Shown: positions 56,288-64,000 of the stretch, piece by piece | Numbering within the stretch: position 1 is the stretch's first letter | Layout of the letters: each line of letters begins with the position of its first letter | Source of the DNA: Chrysomallon squamiferum | Taxonomy: Eukaryota > Mollusca > Gastropoda > Neomphalida > Peltospiridae | NCBI GenBank assembly: GCA_012295275.1 | Contig: CM022672.1 | Coordinates: forward strand, 26,459,430-26,523,429 | DNA: 64,000 nt | Reading direction: 5' to 3' | The notes under the pieces: generated by a model | Databases searched by the model: none | Seen by the model: only the letters and a program-made list of their open reading frames with translations | Told to the model about the DNA's origin: nothing | Translations under genes and position numbers: made by a program

Positions 56288-57935
56288 GCATCTGCAAATA
56301 TTTGGAATGAATAAAGTGGATAAATTTCTTTCATGACAAAATTTTCAGATGAATCTTTTAGTAGTCACTGGGTTGAAATTCGTACTTTCGTTCCTGGTAT
56401 TGTCATAGCTAAGGTGCCCTACACACCGGATCTGCTGACGAAGACGGGAGCTTTCATAGGTCGCTTGCGATTGGCTAGTCAGGTAAGCGACAACCAATCG
56501 TAACAGCTAGTTTATTTTTATTCATCCGATCACGTAAGTAATAACAGTCATCAGAATTATCGCGATTGCTGATATTTGTTCAGCATAAATAATAGCATAC
56601 CAACCAGATTCAGCTTTTATTAATAAATATTTTTAACTCTGTGAATGTACAGATCATGATAACTAAAATAACTGTTATTCTCAGTCAACAATTTGTGGAG
56701 AATGATAATTCTTCAGTGAACAGATTTCTTCAGAATTTTAATATTTATTTGTCTTTCTTTAAAGGAAATGGAATGCGTGAAAATTCACAATTTATATTAA
56801 AATTATTTTTTAGCGTCGAAGTTCAAATCACTATTCTAGGTATTTAACCAAAGCTACTGTAAGGGCTCTTCCAATATTTACGTATCAAATTTAACAGCGG
56901 AGATCAACAGTTTTTTTTGGATTTTGGACAGATTTGAGAAAAACACGTTTTTTTTGTTGTTGTTTCTTTTTAGAATTTTATGCATCCGTTTTACAAAGGA
57001 TACTACAGTTTGTGGTCTCTGACGTATGTGACAAAATTGCGTCATTACTTGTTCTGTGTGACCGACATTGAAAATAAAAATCTGGTTGAAGACGTACTTG
57101 ACACGTATGATAGAGATGTCGTACCAAAATACAGCCAGCTACCTATGGGTAAGCGAGAATTTCAATATCATCCCCAACCGGAAAAAGACAATCCCCCACC
57201 CCCCAAAAAACCCAACGAGCAAAAGCAAACGAATATATATATATATATAAAATTAAAAAAACAACAAAAAAACAAAAAAATACTTGCGCTCAAATATTAA
57301 TCTAATATAATTTAAGCTAATTATCTACATTATATCGCAGAAAAATATATATTGCTTTTAGGATACTTGCACTAGTTCTAGAGCTTCAGCATATTAATAT
57401 CTCAAAGAACATCAATTAAAGTTAAAATAAAGGTATTTTAAAGTGATTTAACTAATGGTAACGAGCAGTTATTGTTATTATTTCAAAAGGCTGTGTTCAT
57501 GGTGATACGAATGAGCAGAACATTTTAGTTCAGAAGCAGATGAATGAAGATACCTCTTCAGTCGACAATCAGTATTCCATCAGCGGCCTCCTCGACTACA
57601 CCGATGTCAGCGAGAGTTACCTCATTATCGACCTGGCTATCTGCATTGCGTACATGATGATTGACGCCGATGAAAATCTCCGATTGGACGTTGGAAGTCA
57701 CTTGCTGCGTGGGTATAAGAACCACGTGACTGTTTCGCGTGCAGAACTGGAAGTTCTTCCGATCATGGTGGCAGCTCGACTGTGCCAGTCTTTGGTGCTT
57801 GGACTTCACGCAAATTACGTGAATCCAGAAAACACCTATGTTCTGACCACGCAGAAGGCCTGGTCAGTACTTCGTACATTTTGGGATGCCAAAGATTCCT
57901 TGTTCACAGAATGGGAACGTCTTGTCCTCAGCTAA
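55100..57935 (+). CDS. HYKK: Hydroxylysine kinase (APH-like)
   Basis: GTP-dependent 5-hydroxy-L-lysine kinase, a step in breakdown of hydroxylysine from collagen turnover (family knowledge). Five exons: 55100-55397, 55772-55888, 56349-56482, 56974-57148, 57490-57935; phases agree and the product is 389 residues (human 373). Exon 1 carries KRLYGLNVTKFSPLNSYDDV, the conserved family opening before the glycine-rich strand, and SYVLKVFNS with the expected ATP-site Lys. Exon 5 carries the catalytic loop HGDTNEQN (about 245-252) and the metal-binding Asp of LLDYTD (about 277), then the conserved MMIDAD and RLCQSLV helices. The exon opens after an acceptor at 55091; an earlier ATG at 55092 stops at once, so 55100 is the likely start. 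A poly(A) signal lies at 58069. Confidence 0.94.
55585..55662. repeat. (GA)n microsatellite in HYKK intron 1
   Basis: About 38 GA units between HYKK exons 1 and 2. Confidence 0.95.
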
Positions 57936-58068
57936 GACTGAATATTTTGCAGCCTTTATGCGTGTATGTTCATTTCATTTCGGTTTCTATTTGACAGTTG
58001 TACCGTTTACTTTTTTATGACAACATACAGCATATATACTCAAACATCACACATCTGTTACAGGAAAG

Positions 58069-58074
58069 AATAAA
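58069..58074 (+). promoter_or_regulatory. Poly(A) signal AATAAA of HYKK
   Basis: Canonical hexamer about 135 bp after the stop codon. Confidence 0.55.
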
Positions 58075-58079
58075 TTTGT

Positions 58080-59110
58080 TATTATTATTTATCTTCATAT
58101 CTGTAACATTCGTAAAACAATTATATTAATATACTTCTTTTGTTAAAATTACGGGTATATATATTTTGGTTTAGAAACAACAACAACAAAAAAAAAAAAA
58201 AAAAACAATACAAAACAACTGCTGAATGCTTGTTTTATTGTTTAATATAACTAAGTTTAAAGAATGCAAATATTAAATTTTGAGAACTTTATATTTAACA
58301 ATAAAACAACAACAGCAACCACAGTAATAATAAGAATAAAATAAATAAGTCATACGATTTTTGTCTCGAAAACAAATTTTTTTATTACTGATATGTATTA
58401 TTCTGCTAATGTGGATTATTTTTTTAATATTAATAAAGTTTATATTGCATGTAACTAATTTTAGCATGGAAATTATATTCTATAGTATAATAAAAATTAA
58501 TTTCTTTTTAAACAATAAGTCATTTTATGTTTATATTACGAAAATTATAATATTGTCTGTGTTTATATTAAATGAAATATTTAATAGTTAGAATTTTATT
58601 TAATTTTTGTTCTACTTGAGATTCTGTTTGAATTACTTATTTTGTATTTTCTGAAGGCAGCATTCCGTAGCAATGCAAATGGCCGCTACTACTGTTTCTT
58701 TCAAAATGGCGAATTCCCCAACCTGAAAATGTTACATTAATTTATTATCTGTTTAAAAGCAGTATTAGATCAAATATCAGTTAATTTTGTTAGGGGAATT
58801 TCTTATAAACATGTAATTGAAAATCCGAAAACAAAGCGAAACAGTGAAATAGGTAAAAATAACAACTGGAATGTTAGGGGAAAAAATAATCGTGAAAAAG
58901 GAAAACAGTCGATTACGTTGAATAGATTATTTACTGGATCATTTAAATCTTTCTTCATCCAAATTCTACTTTCAGTTTGACAAATAAACCCCTGATTTAT
59001 TGTTTAACAGCATTCGAAGCTTAAGCGGCAGTGCGCGACACATAAACATTAACGCCTCTGAAATAACGATCACTCTAATATGCTCGTCTGCAGAAGTAAA
59101 CATCAAAAAG
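58080..59110. other. Intergenic region
   Basis: AT-rich sequence without a recognised exon. Two ATGGC-type motifs (CAAATGGCCGC near 58675 and CAAAATGGCG near 58702) stand 27 bp apart and resemble YY1 sites; they could mark a promoter whose gene I cannot see. Confidence 0.4.
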
Positions 59111-59111
59111 G

Positions 59112-59331
<220 letters not shown>

Positions 59332-59360
59332 CTAAGCAAAGTAAAAATCATATGGATTAG

Positions 59361-59640
59361 ACTTATATCCCTTTAGTGATATATGTCCACAAACATAGGT
59401 TAGAGTTAGGTCCCTTACGTGAGATGTACTCACTAAACAAAGTATAAATTATATCGAATAGACTTATATCCCTTTAGTGATATATGTCCACAAACATAGG
59501 TTAGAGTTAGGTCCCTTACGTGAGATGTACTCACTAAACAAAGTATAAATTATATCGAATAGACTTATCTCCCTTTAGTGATATATGTCCACAAACATAG
59601 GTTAGAGTTAGGTCCCTTACGTGAGATGTACTCACTAAAC
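59361..59640. repeat. 101-bp tandem repeat, nearly three copies
   Basis: Units starting ACTTATATCCCTTTAGTGAT occur at 59361, 59462 and 59563, a constant 101-bp step with very few differences. The third unit breaks off near 59640. Two diverged, partial units appear again at 59880-60015, on the far side of unrelated sequence containing a GT run. Confidence 0.95.
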
Positions 59641-59816
59641 ATTGTGTCATTTGATAGAATCAGTTTCTTAATATCAGAATTTATTATTTGTTTTTCTATT
59701 TTATTAATATTCTGAATTTATTTGTTTTAAAATGCTCTGGCTTTTTTTTTAATTAATTCAATTTTGTTTCTTTTTGTATTGTATATGCATTAAGTACAGA
59801 GGTTTTCTGTGTGGAA

Positions 59817-59852
<36 letters not shown>

Positions 59853-59879
59853 ATACTAAGCAAAGAAAAAATAATATTT

Positions 59880-60016
59880 ATTAGACTTGTCTCCTTTTAG
59901 TGATATGTGCTCACAGATTAGAGTTAGGTCCCTTACGTGAGATGTACTCACTATGCAAAGTAAAAATTATATCGATTGGACTTATCTACCTTCAGTGATA
60001 TATGTCCACAAACATA
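59880..60016. repeat. Diverged copies of the 101-bp repeat
   Basis: The segment from ACTTGTCTCCTTTTAGTGAT to CACAAACATA matches the upstream 101-bp unit with scattered substitutions and a short deletion. It abuts the GC-richer satellite block. Confidence 0.85.
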
Positions 60017-60019
60017 TTT

Positions 60020-61658
60020 CCAGTATTTCCCGACCCCCGGGAATAGTGCCACACGGGTTTTCAGTTTTTGAAAACCGAATTTTTTCAAGTTTCGTTGAAA
60101 ATGCCAGGGGTACCTTATTCAAAGTGGAATAACTTTTTCTCCGCACGCGGCAAAAATGGGACGCACATACCCAAAAGCGGGGCAAGGGCTGCCCGACACG
60201 GGTGAAAAGTGCCGCACGCCCCACCGAACGGACACAACTCGTTTCCTACACTTGAACAAAAAACGCAATTATTTTGAAAACTTGCTCGTTTTTTTCTCAC
60301 ACGCATTTTCAAAAGGTGCAGCATCTTTCGTAAATGTTGGAAACGTTTTCACCACACTCGCCCCGACGTCGAGCAACTTATTCACACGTCGAAATATTTT
60401 TACCGATCCCCGGGCGCAGTGTCAAACGGGTTTTCAGTTTTTGAAAACCGCATTTTTTCAAGTTTCGTTGAAAACGCGAGGGGTACCTTATTCTAAGTGG
60501 AATAACTTTTTCTCCGCACAATGCAAAAATGGGGTGCACATACCCAAAAGTGGGGATAGGGTTGCCTGACACGTGTTAAAAGTGCCGCACGCCCCACCCA
60601 AGGGTAACAACTTGTTTACGACACGTGCACAAAAAACGCACATATTTTGAAAATGTACTCGTTTTTTTTTTTCACACGCATTTTCAAAAGGTGCAGCACC
60701 TTTTGTAAATGTTGGAAACGTTTTTACTACACTCGCCCCGACGGCGTGCACCTTTTGCACACGTTGAAATATTTTTACCGACCCGCGGGCATAGTGCCAC
60801 ACGGGTTTTCATTTTTTGAAACACAAGGGGAACAACTCGTTTCCGAGACGTGCGCAAAAAACGCACATATTTTGAAAATTTGCTGGGGGGTTTTTCACAC
60901 GCATTTTCAAAAGGTGCACCACCTTTCGTAAATGTTGGAAACGTTTTTGCCACACTCGCCACGACGGTGCTCTTCTTTTAGACACGTTCAAATATTTTTC
61001 CCGACCACCGGGCATAATGCCACACGGATTTTCAATTTTTGAAGTTTCACACGCATGAAAAATTTTGAAGTTTCGTTGAAAACGCCAGGGTTACCTTATT
61101 CAAAGTGGAAGAACTTTTTCTCCGCACAATGCAAAAATGGGGCGCACATACCCAAAGTTGGCGCAACGGTTGCCCGACACGTGTGAAAAGTGCCGCACGC
61201 CCCACCCAAGGGGAACAACTCGTTTTCGACACGTGCAGAAAAAACGCACATATTTTTGAAATTTGCCCGGTTTTTTTTTAAACGCATTTTCAAAAGGTGC
61301 AGCACCTTTTGTAAATGTTCGAAACGATTTTGCCACACTCGCCCCGACGGCGCGCACCTTTTATACACGCTCAAATATTTTTCCCGACCCCCGGGCATAG
61401 TGCCACACGGGTTTTCATTTTTTGAAACCGAATTTTTGTAAGTTTCGTTGATAACGCCAGGGGTACCTTATTCAAAGTGGAATAACTTTTTCTCCGCACG
61501 CATAAAACAAGGCGCACATACCCAAAAGTGGGGCAAGGGTTGCCCGACACGGATGAAAAGTGCCGCACGCCCCACCCAAGGGGAAAAGTGCAGCACTTTT
61601 GTAAATGTTGGAAACGTTTTTGCCACACTCGCCCCGACAGCGCTCACCTTTTGCAATT
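60020..61658. repeat. GC-richer satellite-like block, unit about 373 bp
   Basis: Five related units. The phrase TACCTTATTC(A/T)AAGTGGAA recurs at 60111, 60484, 61092 and 61464, and TAAATGTT(G/C)GAAACG at 60331, 60706, 60929, 61312 and 61602, giving steps of about 372-383 with one unit shortened to about 223 and the last shortened to about 290. The unit is rich in CG dinucleotides, GCGC-type words and homopurine/pyrimidine runs, unlike the AT-rich surroundings. Many overlapping ORFs occur on both strands, but their frames shift between copies, so they look non-coding. Confidence 0.9.
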
Positions 61659-62352
61659 TCAATTCCATGGCATAAACAATAAAAAGCGCGGATGTTAGTG
61701 AAATAACAATTTGTTACGTAATCTGAATTCTGTGACAGTGTGTGTGTGTGTGTGTGTACGAAAACAGAAACAAAAAAATAACAACAACAACAAAGAAACA
61801 AACCCTCCAAAATTCCCACAGATATGTTTGGCAAATTTTAATTACTTTGGAAAATAAATAAATAAATAAAACAAATTTTAGTAATATGTCCGCGTTTTTA
61901 GTTACAGTTATTGATTTTCATTCGGGAGCTAACTCTTGAAAAGAAATGAAATCAGTAATAGTAAATGCTCAAGAGTAATCTCCCATGATCTACTTTATAA
62001 AACGATTATTTTTCAGTCGATAATTTCTACTTTTGTTTATATCAACAGTGCACAATTTATTAATTATTGACGTGTTACTGGTAAGATTATTCTACATAGA
62101 GACATAAAATATTTTATTTGTCAGATTAGGGATGGAGTGGCAAATTAATAATTAAAATTGATCTCATTGATGTATAATACTATATAATTATAAAGTAATC
62201 ACAAAGGTAATGAAGGATGTAAAAATATATTCACAAATAAATAGACAAATGAATGACCAAAATTCTTTTCCTTCCTCGTCTTCTTTTTTTATAATTATTT
62301 ATTATTATTATTATTGTTATACCTATGTAGTACAGGTAAATAAAAAATAATA

Positions 62353-62353
62353 T

Positions 62354-62397
<44 letters not shown>

Positions 62398-62416
62398 GTA
62401 CTACTACTTGTACTGA

Positions 62417-62449
<33 letters not shown>

Positions 62450-62472
62450 CTCTACTACTACTACTACTACAG
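62353..62472. repeat. (TAC)n microsatellite
   Basis: About 35-38 TAC/ACT units with a few interruptions. Its minus-strand translation is poly-Ser. Confidence 0.9.
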
Positions 62473-62811
62473 TTACTACTATTTTTAATGCTAATATTGT
62501 TGTTGTTGTTATTTATATTATCATTACGCAAACAGTTTACAGTTGTTTAGAATATGTAAGCGGGACATAATATGAACACGAGAAATGAAAGTTTAGAAAC
62601 AAATTACAGAAATTATAAAACCCCCCAAAAGTTAGAATTAATATAACTTGGACGTGCAAAGAAATGAAATATAACAAATGAACAAACAAACGAAGACAAA
62701 TTATAATGAAATAAAATAAACAAATAAAATAAACTACCAACCAGACGAATAACAGAAAAAAAGAAAAAAGTAAAATGAAATGAAATAAAATAAAATAGCA
62801 AAAGATAACAA

Positions 62812-62814
<3 letters not shown>

Positions 62815-62846
<32 letters not shown>

Positions 62847-62875
62847 TAATAATAATAATTAATAAAATAAAAATA
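62815..62875. repeat. (AAT)n low-complexity run
   Basis: AAT units mixed with A-rich sequence. Confidence 0.8.
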
Positions 62876-63195
62876 AATGTCGATGTATTTTCAGTTGTTT
62901 TTCGTTCGCCTATATTGAACGTTTCTTGGAAGAAACTAACTAAAAACACAGATGTTTACCACGTTACAGATGACGTCACCAAACCACTTACGATTTTTAT
63001 TATTTTATTTACATCCTACAACAGTTTATTACCTTAATGTGAGCGCAAATATTCGTAAACAAATCAGTTATTATTTTATCGTATTTTTTTATGTTGGTTC
63101 GTTTTGTCCAGAAATATTACTTTCTATTGTAGTCTGTAATAAATTTAATATAAAAATACTATAGAGTGAATTTCACCCACAGGGTAATAACCTTT

Positions 63196-63331
63196 TATAT
63201 ATATATATATATATATACAGTTCTACTGCTACACCTATATATATATATATAGCATTAAGTGAAGTAGTAGACCTGTCCCTGGCATGAACAGATTGTTTGT
63301 AGTATATATGTTTAAATAAATAAAAATAAAA

Positions 63332-63369
<38 letters not shown>

Positions 63370-63370
63370 T
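63196..63370. repeat. (TA)n clusters
   Basis: Three TA runs (about 63198-63217, 63237-63251 and 63336-63367) separated by unique sequence. Confidence 0.8.
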
Positions 63371-64000
63371 TTTTTACAGCATAAATATATAATTCTAGGT
63401 ACTACGACAGGTATTCCTGACGCTGCTGTTGTATTTACCACTACTACATAACAACAACTGTATAGACTCGTTCTACTACTTCTGCTATACAACTACTACT
63501 ACTACTAGTACACTACTACTACTACTATTGCCAGTACAGCTACTTCTGTTACTGCTACTACTGTTATTACTACTACTAAACAAAAAGCATCTGAATACTT
63601 TATTGTGAAAACATTTCCTTCGGTCTTCTTATCTTCAGAATTTCTAATCTGCATACTTGTGACAGAAAAACACACGGAACAAAGGCGTCTCTTTGCAAAC
63701 ATTTACAAAACAACAGAGTAGCTTAATGGATCATCCAGTTGCATTAAGTTCTGCAGGTTTCTTTTATAAATTATTAAATAATATTTTAGTTTGAAATGCA
63801 AAAGAAAATATATTTTCTGCTCATTCATTAAAACAATACGTTACTATTTCTGTAGTCTACATGTTTCTGTTGGTTTTGTCCTCTTTGACGTTACCGTAAC
63901 AATAGCAGCAACTACAGCATCATCAGAAACATTTTCATCGTTGACAACGATGACAACAAAAAACATCAGTATTACAAACTACTTCTTTTAGTGTTATTGC

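Larger units (their letters stand above)
61660..64000. other. Right-end intergenic region
   Basis: No exon is recognised. Holds CTA/TAC, AAT, AAAT, TA and CTACT microsatellites, several giving long low-complexity ORFs. Confidence 0.45.

Noticed and set aside
60156-60569. 137-codon plus-strand ORF in the satellite block
   Set aside because: The frame is not kept between repeat units and there is no start context or domain.

Overview
The window is eukaryotic nuclear DNA from an invertebrate animal. It is very AT-rich, and its genes are split by short to medium GT-AG introns. Microsatellites are unusually dense: ATT/AAT, AT, GA/CT, GT/CA, AAAT, CATA and GATA runs plus homopolymers. Gene content (RNF4-type STUbL, trypsin-fold secreted protease, GT92 glycosyltransferase, secreted ShKT-domain proteins) and transposon remnants fit a lophotrochozoan, most likely a mollusc. 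This is an inference; no single marker proves it. There are no CRISPR arrays, operons or other prokaryotic features.

Layout. On the plus strand, 2.2-6.4 kb holds an RNF4-like SUMO-targeted ubiquitin ligase and 8.9-13.0 kb an eight-exon secreted S1 serine protease. On the minus strand, 14.5-16.0 kb holds an intronless GT92 glycosyltransferase, followed at 16.3-17.6 kb by a decayed Tc1-like transposon. On the minus strand, 19.0-23.3 kb holds SNRNP27, a tri-snRNP spliceosome protein. At 24.7-24.9 kb (minus) a small ORF has a BH3-like motif and a C-terminal membrane anchor, making it a candidate BH3-only apoptosis regulator. At 31.2-35.8 kb (minus) there are two tandem genes for small secreted ShKT-domain proteins. 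At 37.9-42.8 kb (minus) lies QTRT2, the accessory subunit of queuine tRNA-ribosyltransferase. On the plus strand, 55.1-57.9 kb holds a five-exon hydroxylysine kinase (HYKK).

Seven copies of a tRNA-Arg(CCT) gene are scattered over 23.4-45.4 kb. All have the anticodon interrupted after position 37 by an intron; exons are nearly identical while introns differ in sequence and length (14 to 25 nt in the six intact copies). Four sit on the plus strand inside one large intron of the first ShKT gene, which is transcribed the other way. The copy at 45.3 kb has a broken anticodon stem.

The 45-55 kb interval is gene-poor and carries degraded transposon-related coding sequence, including a CENP-B/Jerky-type transposase remnant. 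The right part (59.3-61.7 kb) contains a 101-bp tandem repeat followed by a GC-richer satellite-like block with a period of about 373 bp. The rest, to 64 kb, is simple repeats and unassigned sequence.

All splice sites were placed by eye from GT/AG signals, reading frame and family similarity; exon phases were checked arithmetically. UTRs, and the first RNF4 exon, are the least certain parts.
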